NCBI GenBank assembly: GCA_016720685.1
Contig: JADKKC010000033.1
Coordinates: 1 to 54,442 of the forward strand
Source: Zoogloea sp.
Lineage (GTDB): Bacteria > Pseudomonadota > Gammaproteobacteria > Burkholderiales > Rhodocyclaceae
Length of the DNA stretch: 54,442 nt
Direction of reading: 5' to 3'
Both the position numbers and the translations under genes were made by a program. Below the pieces are notes generated by a model that worked only from the letters and a program-made list of their open reading frames with translations, ran no database searches and was not told where the DNA came from. The number at the start of each line of letters is the position of its first letter. Position 1 is the first letter of the stretch. Shown one piece after another: positions 42,709 through 51,613 of this stretch.

Positions 42709-43935
42709 TCAGGTGCCGTGACGCTTGCGGTAGCCGTCGAGGAAGCGGGCGATGCGGTTGACTGCATCCCTCAGGTCGTCCTCGTAGGGCAGGAAAACCA
42801 GCCGGAAATGATCCGGCGTCGGCCAGTTGAAGCCGGTGCCCTGAACCAGCAAGACTTTTTCCTGCTCCAGCAGTTCGGCGATGAACTGCTGGTCGTCCTC
42901 GATGGGGTACATCTTCGCGTCGAGCTTGGGGAACATGTACAGCGTGGCCTTGGGCTTGACGCAGCTGACCCCCGGAATGGCGGTAATCAGCTCGTAGGCA
43001 AGGTCGCGCTGGCGACGCAGGCGGCCGCCGGGGGCAACCAGGTCGTCGATGCTCTGGTAGCCACCGAGGGCGGTCTGGATGGCGAACTGGCCGGGCACGT
43101 TGGCGCACAGGCGCATCGAGGCCAGCATGTTGAGGCCTTCGATGTAATCGGCAGCCGGACGACGGTCGCCGGAAACCACCATCCAGCCGGCACGGTAGCC
43201 ACAGGAGCGGTAGTTCTTGGACAGGCCGTTGAAGGTGACGGTCAGCACGTCTTCCGACAGCGAACCGATGGAGGTGTGCGTGATGCCCTCGTAGAGCACC
43301 TTGTCGTACACTTCGTCGGCGTAGATGATCAGGCCGTGTTCGCGGGCAATGGCGACGATGGCCTTCAGGGTGTCGTCGGGATAGACGGCGCCGGTCGGGT
43401 TGTTCGGGTTGATGATCACGATGGCGCGGGTGCGCGGCGTGATCTTGGCGCGGATGTCGTCGAGATCCGGCAACCAGCCGTTGGACTCGTCACAGATGTA
43501 ATGACGCGGGCTGCCGCCCGACAGGCTGACCGCGGCGGTCCACAGCGGGTAGTCGGGGGCCGGCACCAGCACTTCGTCGCCGGTGTTGAGCAGCGCGTTC
43601 ATGGCCATCACGATCAGCTCGGAGACGCCATTGCCCACGTAGATGTCTTCCAGCGTCACACCCTTGATGTGCTTTTGCTGGGTGTAATGCATGATCGCCT
43701 TGCGGGCGGAGAAGATACCTTTCGAGTCCGAATAGCCGGCCGCGTTGGGCAGGTTGCGGATCATGTCGAGCTGGATTTCTTCCGGGGAATCGAAACCGAA
43801 CGGCGCCAGGTTGCCGATGTTCAGCTTGATGATCTTGTGGCCCTCGTCCTCCATCTGCTTCGCCTTCTGCAGCACGGGGCCGCGGATGTCGTAACAGACG
43901 TTGGCGAGTTTGTCGGACTTGCGAATGGGTTGCAC
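42709..43935 (-). CDS. alaA: Alanine aminotransferase AlaA-type (PLP-dependent)
   Basis: This enzyme transfers the amino group between glutamate and pyruvate to make alanine. It aligns along its length with E. coli AlaA (YfbQ): SDKLANVCYDIRGPVL, KLNIGNLAPFGFDSPEEI, VGNGVSELIVMAMNALLN, VIINPNNPTGAVYP, YADEVYDKVLYEG, FNGLSKNYRSCGYRAGWMVV (PLP lysine) and LASMRLCANVPGQFAIQTAL. I placed the start at GTG 43935 (408 residues), the homologous position. An ATG at 44007 would add 24 residues. It lies upstream of hom, matching the alaA-hom order common in betaproteobacteria. Confidence 0.92.
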   Translation of the reverse strand: MQPIRKSDKLANVCYDIRGPVLQKAKQMEDEGHKIIKLNIGNLAPFGFDSPEEIQLDMIRNLPNAAGYSDSKGIFSARKAIMHYTQQKHIKGVTLEDIYVGNGVSELIVMAMNALLNTGDEVLVPAPDYPLWTAAVSLSGGSPRHYICDESNGWLPDLDDIRAKITPRTRAIVIINPNNPTGAVYPDDTLKAIVAIAREHGLIIYADEVYDKVLYEGITHTSIGSLSEDVLTVTFNGLSKNYRSCGYRAGWMVVSGDRRPAADYIEGLNMLASMRLCANVPGQFAIQTALGGYQSIDDLVAPGGRLRRQRDLAYELITAIPGVSCVKPKATLYMFPKLDAKMYPIEDDQQFIAELLEQEKVLLVQGTGFNWPTPDHFRLVFLPYEDDLRDAVNRIARFLDGYRKRHGT

Positions 43936-44071
43936 GGCGTTTTCCGTTTCCTGACTGGTAAGCGCGGGCTGCCGGCTGACAGCACGCGGTTTGATGTGGC
44001 GACTCATGATTCCGGCGCCGCTGGCGTGACGGCCGGGTGCATACCCGGGCAGGCGCAAGACGACGCAAAGC

Positions 44072-44077
44072 TATAAT
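44072..44077 (+). promoter_or_regulatory. Candidate -10 box for the Mth938-like gene
   Basis: A perfect TATAAT lies about 60 bases before the ATG at 44137 in the gap divergent from alaA. The -35 region is weak (no close TTGACA at 16-18 bases), so the assignment is tentative. Confidence 0.4.
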
Positions 44078-44136
44078 GGTACCCAAGCCACCCTAGCCGG
44101 GCAAATCAACGCCCGCCACCGCCGAGAACAGAAGCC

Positions 44137-44514
44137 ATGAAACTCCACCTCGACCAGAACGCCCAGTACAACACCATCGCCCGCTACGACGCCCGGCACG
44201 TGATGATCGGCCCGGCCCGCCACGAACAAAACCTGATCGTAATGCCCCAGCAGCTCATGCCCGACTGGCACCAGGGCGACTTCGCAAGCCTCGACGAAGG
44301 CGCCTTCGAGCGCCTGGCCGGCCTGGGCTGCGAGATCATCATTCTGGGTACCGGAATGCGCCAGCGCTTTCCGCAACCCAAACTGATGAAAGCGCTGTTC
44401 AACGCCCGCATCGGGCTCGAGGTGATGGACCTGGGTTCGGCGTGCCGCACTTACAACATCCTGGTTGCCGAACACCGCAACGTGGCAGCCGCGCTGATCT
44501 TCGATCCGGCCTGA
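44137..44514 (+). CDS. Mth938-like domain protein (DUF498)
   Basis: This 125-residue soluble protein belongs to the Mth938/Xcc1710-like family. The pattern YDARHVMIG, then EIIILGTGMRQRFPQPKLM and IGLEVMDLGSACRTYNIL, is characteristic. Homologues exist from bacteria to the human complex I assembly factor NDUFAF3, but the bacterial role is not established. It is 84 bases upstream of bcp and may be cotranscribed with it. Confidence 0.82.
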   Translation: MKLHLDQNAQYNTIARYDARHVMIGPARHEQNLIVMPQQLMPDWHQGDFASLDEGAFERLAGLGCEIIILGTGMRQRFPQPKLMKALFNARIGLEVMDLGSACRTYNILVAEHRNVAAALIFDPA

Positions 44515-44598
44515 ACCAAAATCTTCACGCGGGGCAGATTGCCAGTCTGCCGCCTTGCGATTAGTCTGCACCGGACGACCAACGTTTCCGGAGACACC

Positions 44599-45054
44599 AT
44601 GCTCGATCAGGCCGTACCCGACTTCACCCTTGCCGTCACCGGCAATCCCGCCTTCAGTCTCTCCAGCCTTCATGGCCAGAAAGTGGTGCTCTACTTCTAC
44701 CCGAAGGACAGCACCCCTGGCTGCACCACCGAAAGCCAGAACTTCCGTGACCTGCACGACGAATTCATTGCCGCAGGCGCCGTCGTGCTCGGCATCTCCC
44801 GCGACAGCATCAAATCTCACGACAACTTCCGCGCCAAGCAGGCCCTGCCCTTCGATCTCGTCTCCGACCCGGACGAAACCGCCTGCAATCTCTTCGGCGT
44901 CATGAAACTCAAGAACATGTACGGCAAACAGCTGCGGGGCATTGAACGCAGCACCTTCGTCATCGACGCCGCCGGCATCCTGCGACGCGAATGGCGCGGG
45001 GTGAAAGTGCCCGGTCACGCCCAGGAAGTACTGGATTACATCAAGGCCCTGTAA
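44599..45054 (+). CDS. bcp: Thioredoxin-dependent peroxiredoxin Bcp
   Basis: Bcp reduces hydroperoxides with a peroxidatic cysteine. The site is DSTPGCTTESQNFRD with Cys42. In enzymes such as E. coli Bcp a resolving cysteine lies five residues later, but here position 47 is Gln, so this is a 1-Cys-type form or it uses another reductant. Other motifs are VVLYFYPKD and ERSTFVIDAAGI. It has 151 residues. The ATG at 44599 fits the family. phoH-like follows 47 bases downstream. Confidence 0.93.
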   Translation: MLDQAVPDFTLAVTGNPAFSLSSLHGQKVVLYFYPKDSTPGCTTESQNFRDLHDEFIAAGAVVLGISRDSIKSHDNFRAKQALPFDLVSDPDETACNLFGVMKLKNMYGKQLRGIERSTFVIDAAGILRREWRGVKVPGHAQEVLDYIKAL

Positions 45055-45101
45055 GAGCCCGCCCGCTTCCTCTCCCACACAAGCCGAGAAGGACCGACAC
45101 C

Positions 45102-46526
45102 ATGGCAACCCGCCGCACCGGCAAGTCCAAGACCCCCGCCACCAAGCTGTTCGTCCTCGACACCAACGTGCTGATGCACGACCCCACGAGCCTGTTCCGC
45201 TTCGAGGAGCACGACATCTTCGTGCCGATGATGACCCTCGAAGAGCTCGACTCCAACAAGAAGGGCATGTCGGAAGTCGCCCGTAACGCACGGCAGGCCA
45301 GCCGCACGCTCGACGAAATCGTCAACTCCTGCCCCGAGGGCATCGAGTCGGGCATCAGCCTCGTCGGCCCGTCGTCCGAGCTGGCCAGCGGACGCCTGTT
45401 CCTCCAGACCGAGGTGGTCGATGTCAAGCTGCCGGCGGCGCTGCCGACGGTCAAGGGCGACAACCAGATCCTCGCGGTGGTGCTGCATCTTTTCGAGAAA
45501 TTCGACAAGAAGCGCGCGGTCATCCTGGTGTCCAAGGACATCAACATGCGCATCAAGGCCCGTGCGCTGGGCCTCGCTGCGCAGGATTACTTCAACGACA
45601 AGGTTCTCGAAGACACCGACCTGCTCTACACCGGCACCCGTGAGATCGACACCGCCTTCTGGGAAGCCAACGGCAAGGATCTCGAATCCTGGAAGCAGGA
45701 CGGCCACACCTACTACAAGCTCAAGGGCCCCGACACCACCGACCTGCTGATCAACGAATTCATCTTCCAGGAAGGTGAAGGCGAGCAGCCCCTGCAGGCC
45801 TGGGTGAAGGACAAGGCCGGGCGCACCGTCACCCTTGAAACCCTGATCGATTATTCCCACCAGAAGAACAACGTGTGGGGCATCACCGCCCGCAACCGGG
45901 AGCAGAACTTCGCCCTCAACCTGCTGATGAACCCGGAGATCGACTTCGTCACCCTCCTCGGTCAGGCCGGCACCGGCAAAACCCTGCTCACGCTGGCCGC
46001 CAGCCTGACCCAGGTGCTCGAGACCAAGCGCTACTCGGAGATCATCATGACCCGCGTCACCGTGCCGGTGGGCGAGGACATCGGCTTTCTGCCCGGCACC
46101 GAGGAAGAAAAGATGGCCCCGTGGATGGGCGCGCTGGAAGACAACCTCGACGTACTCAACGGCACCACCGCAGAAGGCGGCGAATGGGGCCGGGCCGCCA
46201 CGCGGGATCTCATCCGGAGCCGCATCAAGATCAAGTCGCTCAACTTCATGCGCGGGCGCACCTTCATCAACAAGTTCCTGATCATCGACGAAGCGCAGAA
46301 CCTGACGCCGAAGCAGATGAAAACCCTCATCACCCGTGCCGGCCCCGGCACCAAGGTGGTGTGCATGGGCAACATCGCGCAGATCGACACGCCCTACCTC
46401 ACCGAAGGCTCGTCGGGCCTCACCTACGTGGTCGATCGATTCAAGGGCTGGGCCCATTCCGGCCACATCACCCTGCAGCGTGGCGAACGCTCCCGCCTCG
46501 CCGACCACGCAGCCGAAGTGTTGTAA
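45102..46526 (+). CDS. PIN domain-PhoH family ATPase
   Basis: This 474-residue fusion has an N-terminal PIN nuclease domain (about 15-150; KLFVLDTNVLMHDP and ILVSKDINMRIKAR) and a C-terminal PhoH ATPase (about 240-470). Walker A is LGQAGTGKTLLTL and Walker B is FLIIDEAQNLTPKQM. Related PhoH2 proteins unwind and cleave RNA in an ATP-dependent way, so RNA turnover is the likely role. The bulk of the protein is intact, with four acidic PIN residues apparent. The gene lies after bcp, and a GC-rich hairpin (46541-46566) follows. Confidence 0.92.
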   Translation: MATRRTGKSKTPATKLFVLDTNVLMHDPTSLFRFEEHDIFVPMMTLEELDSNKKGMSEVARNARQASRTLDEIVNSCPEGIESGISLVGPSSELASGRLFLQTEVVDVKLPAALPTVKGDNQILAVVLHLFEKFDKKRAVILVSKDINMRIKARALGLAAQDYFNDKVLEDTDLLYTGTREIDTAFWEANGKDLESWKQDGHTYYKLKGPDTTDLLINEFIFQEGEGEQPLQAWVKDKAGRTVTLETLIDYSHQKNNVWGITARNREQNFALNLLMNPEIDFVTLLGQAGTGKTLLTLAASLTQVLETKRYSEIIMTRVTVPVGEDIGFLPGTEEEKMAPWMGALEDNLDVLNGTTAEGGEWGRAATRDLIRSRIKIKSLNFMRGRTFINKFLIIDEAQNLTPKQMKTLITRAGPGTKVVCMGNIAQIDTPYLTEGSSGLTYVVDRFKGWAHSGHITLQRGERSRLADHAAEVL

Positions 46527-46540
46527 GCAGCATCACCAAC

Positions 46541-46566
46541 CCGGGCCCCCTGCGCAGGTGGCCCGG
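46541..46566 (+). terminator. GC-rich hairpin after the PhoH-family gene
   Basis: The stem ccgggcc/ggcccgg with an inner cctg/cagg forms an almost continuous hairpin 15 bases after the stop. It lacks a U-tract, so it is only a probable terminator. The 178-base gap to selU holds nothing else I can assign. Confidence 0.5.
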
Positions 46567-46704
46567 TCGCTTCATGGGCATCCGCGTCAAGACGTCCGCC
46601 CACCCGCCTGAAAAACGATGTCCCAGGCCCAAGGCATGCTCTGCTCGGCCCTGCTCTTCGGTGCCTCGAGCGGCACCCTGCGCCTCGGAAGACTCAATCC
46701 AGCA

Positions 46705-47769
46705 TCAGCCTGCGGACGACGCGGCGAGTTCCTGCGCAACGGCTGCCAGGCTTGCCGGATCGAGCCCGGACAGCACCAGCTCCTGCCCTTCCGCCAGCCG
46801 GCGATACAAGCCCTCGCCGCCGCGCAGATAGGCCGGATCGTAATGGGCCGTGACCAGCTCCTCGGCCAGTTGGCGCCAGGTGCCGGCCTCCACCATTGCC
46901 TGCCACCCGGCAACCCGCATGTGACCATGCTGCGGCGCCAGGCGCTCAAGCTTGGCATTGAAGGCCACGGGGTCGGCAATCAGGTCGGAATAGCGCTCCA
47001 GCAAATGATCGATGCGGGCGGTCAGCGGCGCCTGGATACGCACACACTCGCCACTGCGCAGACGCTCGAAGAGCACGCCCGGCGAATGCAGCCGTCCGAC
47101 GCGCCGGCTTTCGGACTCGGCCCACACCGGCCGCGCTGGGTCGAAGCCGCGCAGAACAGACCACAGCTGCGTTTCGAAAGCCTTCTGGCCCGGCTGGCTG
47201 GAGTTCGGTTCGCCGCCCAGCACCGAACCACGGTGATTGGCCAGCCCTTCCAGGTCCAGCACCTGCTCGCCCGCCGCGGCCAGCGCATCGAGCAGCGCAG
47301 TTTTGGCGCTGCCGGTGGGCCCACAGAGAATCTTGAACGTGAGCGCTGCCGGCAGCGCATCGAGCTCGGCCAGCACGCGAGCGCGGAAAGTCTTGTAGCC
47401 GCCTTCGAGACGCCGGGCCGCCCAGCCGATCTGACCGAGCACAACCGTCATCGAACCGCTGCGCTGTCCGCCGCGCCAGCAGTACACCAAGGGTTTCCAG
47501 CCCTTCGGCTTGCTGAGAAAATGCGTCTCGATGTGGTTCGCGATATTTCGCGACACCAGCGCCGCCCCCACCTTGCGCGCCTCGAAAGGCGACACCTGCT
47601 TGTAGAGCGTGCCAACCCGGATGCGCTCCTCGTCGTCGAGCACCGGGCAGTTGATGGCCCCGGGAATATGGTCTTCGGCAAACTCGGACGGCGAACGCAC
47701 GTCGATGATGGCGTCGAACTCGTCGAGCTGCTCGAAGCGCGCGGAAAAAGGGGCAGAATGAGAAGACAC
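46705..47769 (-). CDS. selU: tRNA 2-selenouridine synthase
   Basis: SelU (MnmH/YbbB) replaces sulfur by selenium at the wobble uridine of some tRNAs, using selenophosphate from SelD. The N-terminal rhodanese domain begins near FDAIIDVRSPSEFAEDHIPG and carries the catalytic cysteine in LVYCWRGGQRSGSM. A P-loop follows in LCGPTGSAKTALLDALAAAG. I used GTG 47769 (354 residues). A TTG at 47778 is an alternative. It diverges from selD with only 36 bases between starts, which strongly supports a shared pathway. Confidence 0.92.
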   Translation of the reverse strand: MSSHSAPFSARFEQLDEFDAIIDVRSPSEFAEDHIPGAINCPVLDDEERIRVGTLYKQVSPFEARKVGAALVSRNIANHIETHFLSKPKGWKPLVYCWRGGQRSGSMTVVLGQIGWAARRLEGGYKTFRARVLAELDALPAALTFKILCGPTGSAKTALLDALAAAGEQVLDLEGLANHRGSVLGGEPNSSQPGQKAFETQLWSVLRGFDPARPVWAESESRRVGRLHSPGVLFERLRSGECVRIQAPLTARIDHLLERYSDLIADPVAFNAKLERLAPQHGHMRVAGWQAMVEAGTWRQLAEELVTAHYDPAYLRGGEGLYRRLAEGQELVLSGLDPASLAAVAQELAASSAG

Positions 47770-47805
47770 AATGAACAACCCGCTGAATGAACTGGAAAAA
47801 AAGAG

Positions 47806-48855
47806 ATGACTGAAGCACCCCTGCGACTCACGGAATTGTCTCACGGCGGCGGATGCGGCTGCAAAATCGCCCCCGCCGTACTGAGCGAAATGCTCAGTCA
47901 CATGCCGGCCGCCAAGCCCTTCGCCAATCTGATGGTGGGCACCGAAACCGCCGACGATGCCGCCGTGTGGCGCCTCAACGACCAGCAGGCCCTGATCGCC
48001 ACCACCGATTTCTTCATGCCCATCGTCGACGATCCCTTCGACTTCGGGCGCATTGCCGCCACCAACGCCCTGTCCGACGTTTACGCCATGGGCGGCACGC
48101 CCATCATGGCGCTGGCCATCGTCGGCATGCCGGTGGGCAAGATGTCGCTGTCCGACATCGGCCGCATCCTCGAAGGGGGCGCCAGTGTTTGCGCGGCAGC
48201 CGGCATTCCGGTGGCCGGCGGGCACAGCATCGACTCCCCCGAACCGATCTACGGCCTCGTCGCGCTGGGCATCGCCCACCCGGACGTGATCAAGCGCAAC
48301 CGCGACGCCCGCGATGGTGACGTGCTGATCCTCGGCAAGCCGCTGGGCGTCGGCATTCTCGGTTCGGCCATGAAAAAAGGTGTGCTCGGTGAAGACGGCT
48401 ACGCCCAGATGATCGCCACCACCACCCGCCTCAACACCGTGGGCCCGGCCCTGGCCAGCCTGCCGGGCGTGCACGCGCTGACCGACGTTACCGGTTTCGG
48501 CCTGCTCGGCCATTTGCTGGAAGTGTGTCGGGGTGCGGGGCTGGGTGCGGCGGTGGCAGCCTCCCGCGTGCCGGTGATGCCGGCGGCCGTGCCGTTTGCC
48601 AAACAGGGCATCGGCCCTGGCGCGATCGCCCGCAACCTCGACAGCTGTGGCAACGCGGTGCGCTTCGACGACGGCGTGGAAAGCTGGCAGCGCAACGTGC
48701 TCGCCGACGCCCAGACCAGCGGCGGCCTGCTGGTCGCCTGCGACGAAGCCAGTGTCGCCACCGTGCTGGAAACCTTCCGCACTGGCGGTTTTGGCGACGC
48801 GGCAGTGATCGGCCGGATGCATCCCGGCGCCGCCGAAGTGCACATCACCGCCTGA
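47806..48855 (+). CDS. selD: Selenide, water dikinase (selenophosphate synthetase)
   Basis: SelD makes selenophosphate from selenide and ATP. The glycine-rich N-terminus LTELSHGGGCGCKIAP carries the catalytic Cys17 followed by Cys19 and Lys20. The active site is an ordinary cysteine codon, not selenocysteine. Further motifs are LIATTDFFMPIVDDPFDFGR, GGTPIMALAIVGMP and LTDVTGFGLLGHLLEV. It has 349 residues. It is divergent from selU, and no selA or selB is in the window. The product therefore certainly serves selenouridine here and possibly selenoproteins elsewhere. Confidence 0.95.
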   Translation: MTEAPLRLTELSHGGGCGCKIAPAVLSEMLSHMPAAKPFANLMVGTETADDAAVWRLNDQQALIATTDFFMPIVDDPFDFGRIAATNALSDVYAMGGTPIMALAIVGMPVGKMSLSDIGRILEGGASVCAAAGIPVAGGHSIDSPEPIYGLVALGIAHPDVIKRNRDARDGDVLILGKPLGVGILGSAMKKGVLGEDGYAQMIATTTRLNTVGPALASLPGVHALTDVTGFGLLGHLLEVCRGAGLGAAVAASRVPVMPAAVPFAKQGIGPGAIARNLDSCGNAVRFDDGVESWQRNVLADAQTSGGLLVACDEASVATVLETFRTGGFGDAAVIGRMHPGAAEVHITA

Positions 48856-48880
48856 ACCTGCCGGCGCGCACTCCCCACAA

Positions 48881-48925
48881 AGCCAAAAACCGCGTTCCGC
48901 CGGGGAGTGCGGAACGCGCTTGGCT
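48881..48925. repeat. Hairpin after selD
   Basis: A perfect 10-base inverted repeat (cgcgttccgc 48891-48900 with gcggaacgcg 48909-48918, eight-base loop) is extended by agccaa (48881-48886) and ttggct (48920-48925). There is no U-tract on either strand. It could be a terminator between the convergent genes or an mRNA-stabilising structure. Confidence 0.7.
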
Positions 48926-48950
48926 CGGGGAGATGCAGGCCTTGTTAAGA

Positions 48951-48988
48951 GGCTCCGGATCGAAGGGCGCTTTCGATCAGCCGGAGCC
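48951..48988. repeat. Second hairpin between selD and the CoA-transferase gene
   Basis: The stem ggctccgg-atcgaa (48951-48964) pairs with ttcgat (48972-48977) and ccggagcc (48981-48988), leaving a three-base bulge and a seven-base loop. Just beyond it an 11-base direct repeat gcgttcggggt occurs at 49014-49024 and 49027-49037. No coding function is visible in this 188-base gap. Confidence 0.65.
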
Positions 48989-49043
48989 CGCGGAGCGCGG
49001 CCTGCGCGCGCCCGCGTTCGGGGTGAGCGTTCGGGGTAAACCC

Positions 49044-50557
49044 TTAAGCCGGCACGGCTTCCGGCTGCCGTTCCAGCATCGAGCCGCTGTGCTCATGGCG
49101 CAAATGCCAGGCAAAGGCCTCCTGCAGCAACTGCGGGGTGTGGCCGCCACGGCGGCAGGCGCGCAAATAATAATCACGCAGCACATCGCGGTAGAGCGGA
49201 TCGGTGCAGTTGTCGATGATCTGCCGGGCCCGTTCGCGGGGAGCCAGGCCGCGCAAGTCGGCCAGGCCGTGCTCGGTAACGATGATGTCGGTGTCGTGCT
49301 CGGTGTGATCCACGTGGGTCACCATCGGCACGATGCTCGAGATCGCTCCGTTCTTGGCGATCGACTTGGTCACGAACACCGACAGGTGCGCGTTGCGGGC
49401 AAAATCGCCCGAGCCGCCGATGCCGTTCATCATGTGCGTGCCGCCCACGTGGGTGGAGTTCACGTTGCCGTAGATGTCGCACTCCAGCGCCGTGTTGATG
49501 GTGATCAGGCCAAGGCGGCGAATCACTTCGGGGTGGTTGCTGATTTCCTGCGGACGCAGCACGAGACGCGACTTGTATTTCTCGATATCGCCCAGCACGC
49601 GCTCGCGAAGTACCGTGCAGAAGGTGATCGACGAGGCCGACGCAAACTCAGGCGACCTTCATCAAGCAGTTCGACGGTGCTGTCCTGCAGCACTTCCGAA
49701 TACATCTTCAGATCCCGGAAGGGCGAATCCAGCATGCCGTGCAGCACCGCGTTGGCGATGGTGCCGATGCCGGCCTGGAGTGGCTGCAGCGACGCCGACA
49801 GACGCCCGGCCGTCACTTCATGGCCCAGGAATTCATTCAGGTGACCGGCAATCGCCCGCGTTTCGTCGTCCGGCGGCAGCACGTTGGACGGGCTGTCGGC
49901 CTTCTGGGTGACGACGATGGCGACGATTTTTTCCGGGTCCACCGGAATGAACGGCAGGCCGATGCGCTGCTCGGGCGCAATCAGCGGAATCGGCAGGCGG
50001 TGCGGACGGTAGGTGGGGATGTAGATGTCGTGCAGGCCTTCGAGCCCGGCCGGCATGGTCAGGTTGATCTCGACGATGATTTTTTTCGCCAGCACGGCAA
50101 AGCTGGCCGAATTGCCCACCGAGGTGGTCGGCACGATGCCGCCGTTTTCGGTGATGGCGGTGGCCTCGACCACCGCGATATCCACCGGCGCAAGCTGGCC
50201 GGAGCGCAGTTGCTCGACGGTTTCGGACAAGTGCTGGTCGATGAACATCACCTCGCCGGCGTTGATCTTGCGGCGCAGGGTCGGGTCGGACTGAAACGGG
50301 ATGCGGCGACTGATCACGTTGGCGTCGGTCAGCACCTTGTCGATGTCGCTGCCCAGGGACGCGCCGGTCATCAGCGTGATCTGCAGCGGCTCGTTGGCCG
50401 CCCGCTCGGCCAGCGCAAAAAACACGACCTTACAGTCACCGACGCGGGTGAAGCCGCTCATGCCAACGGTCATGCCATCGCGAAACAGTTCGGCGGCGGC
50501 TTCGGGCGACATGATGCGGTCCCGCAGGCGGGCAAGGCGAATTCGATCCATGGGCAT
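49044..50557 (-). CDS. Acetyl-CoA hydrolase/CoA-transferase family protein, frame broken by one base
   Basis: This family includes acetyl-CoA hydrolase and succinyl-CoA:acetate CoA-transferases. The ATG at 50557 (GGAG eight bases upstream) opens DRIRLARLRDRIMSPEAAAE and GMTVGMSGFTRVGDCKVVFF. The C-terminal part contains GIGGSGDFARNAHLSVFVTK and DIIVTEHGLADLRGLAPRER. At LLDEGRL the frame shifts, and family sequence continues in another phase (EFASASSITFCTVLRER). The total of 1514 bases is one short of 505 codons, so a missing G near 49648 (CTGAGTTT in place of CTGGAGTTT) explains it. About 504 residues are expected. Which CoA donor and acceptor it uses cannot be told. It diverges from a LysR regulator that probably controls it. 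Confidence 0.88.
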
Positions 50558-50614
50558 TGCGTTTTCTCCGATCCTCGGTTTTGTGGCCCCATCTCGACGG
50601 ACGGGTCGGCGGGC

Positions 50615-50647
50615 AGTATAGGACGGGGAAAACAGTCATGTTATGAC
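50615..50647. promoter_or_regulatory. Candidate operator between the CoA-transferase and lysR genes
   Basis: The palindrome gtcat-gtt-atgac (50635-50647) lies 30 bases before the lysR ATG. On the minus strand a -10-like TATACT (50615-50620) follows it by 14 bases, so the palindrome would overlap the -35 region of the CoA-transferase promoter. This is where a LysR activator often binds. Confidence 0.4.
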
Positions 50648-50677
50648 TTAAACTACTGAACTCCAGTCGTTTTTTTC

Positions 50678-51613
50678 ATGAAAATGGACCTTCGCGCACT
50701 CCGCTATTTCGTCGAAACCGTTCGCCACAGCAGCTTCACGGTGGCCGCCGAACGCCTCAACGTCACCCAGTCGACGGTCAGCAAGATGCTCCGCCAGCTG
50801 GAGGAAGAAATCGGCCAGCCGCTCTTGATCCGCGACGGGCGCCAGCTGCGCCTGACCGACGTCGGGCGCATCGTGCATGAACGGGGGCTGGAGGCGCTGG
50901 GCATGATGGGGCGGCTGACCCGCGAGGTGAGCGACCTCACCACGCTCGTCCGCGGCGAGCTGACGGTGGGGATTCCGCCGATGGTGAACCTGCTGTTTCC
51001 GCCGGTGGTGAAGGCTTTTCGCGAGCGCTACCCGGCGGTGAGCCTGCGCCTGCAGGAAAACGGCGGGCAGGTGATTGAGCAGCAGGTGGCCAGCGGCGAG
51101 CTGGAGGTGGGCGCCACGCTGCTGCCCGCCGACCCGGCGCTGGGGCTGGATTCGCGCAGCTTCGGGCGCTATCCGGTGTTCGTGGTCGGCACGCGGCAGG
51201 CGCGTTGGGCACGGGCGGCAACGGTGCCGCTGACGGCACTGCGGGACGAGCCGCTGCTGCTGCTCGGCGACGACTTCTCGCTGACCCGGCGCATCCGCGA
51301 GGCCTGCGTCGTGGCGGGCTTCGAAGCGCGCATCGCGGCCCAGAGCAGCCAGTGGGATTTTCTCGTTGCGCTGGCCGCCGCCGGGCTCGGCACCACGCTG
51401 ATCCCGGCCCCCCTCCTCGCCCGCCTCAACATTGGCGACGAGCTGCTTGTACGGCCCCTGCTCGCCGCGCCGGAGTCGCCCCTGGACTGGAATGTGGCGC
51501 TGATCTGGAAGCCCGGCCGCTACATGTCCCACGCGGCGCGGGCGTGGGTGAAGGTTTGCGAGGAAATGCCGGGCAGCAAAGACCCCGTCAGCGCTCCCGC
51601 CAGGCCTGGTTGA
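50678..51613 (+). CDS. LysR family transcriptional regulator
   Basis: The 311-residue protein has the N-terminal helix-turn-helix (LRALRYFVETVRHSSFTVAA, ERLNVTQSTVSKMLRQLEEE, GQPLLIRDGRQLRLTDVG) and the LysR substrate-binding domain (about 93-295, starting GELTVGIPPMVNLLFPPVV). It resembles CynR/GltC-type members, but the effector cannot be deduced. By position it probably regulates the divergent CoA-transferase gene and itself. Its 3' end overlaps the convergent hlyD-type gene by 26 bases. Confidence 0.9.
   Translation: MKMDLRALRYFVETVRHSSFTVAAERLNVTQSTVSKMLRQLEEEIGQPLLIRDGRQLRLTDVGRIVHERGLEALGMMGRLTREVSDLTTLVRGELTVGIPPMVNLLFPPVVKAFRERYPAVSLRLQENGGQVIEQQVASGELEVGATLLPADPALGLDSRSFGRYPVFVVGTRQARWARAATVPLTALRDEPLLLLGDDFSLTRRIREACVVAGFEARIAAQSSQWDFLVALAAAGLGTTLIPAPLLARLNIGDELLVRPLLAAPESPLDWNVALIWKPGRYMSHAARAWVKVCEEMPGSKDPVSAPARPG

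Noticed and set aside
46705..48843. 712-codon minus-strand frame spanning selU and the antisense of selD
   Set aside because: Only its 3' half is SelU. The remainder is the antisense of selD, and the divergent selD has its own clear start and motifs.
48881..48925. A SECIS element after selD
   Set aside because: SelD uses an ordinary Cys codon, there is no in-frame UGA, and bacterial SECIS lies directly after a UGA codon inside the coding region.
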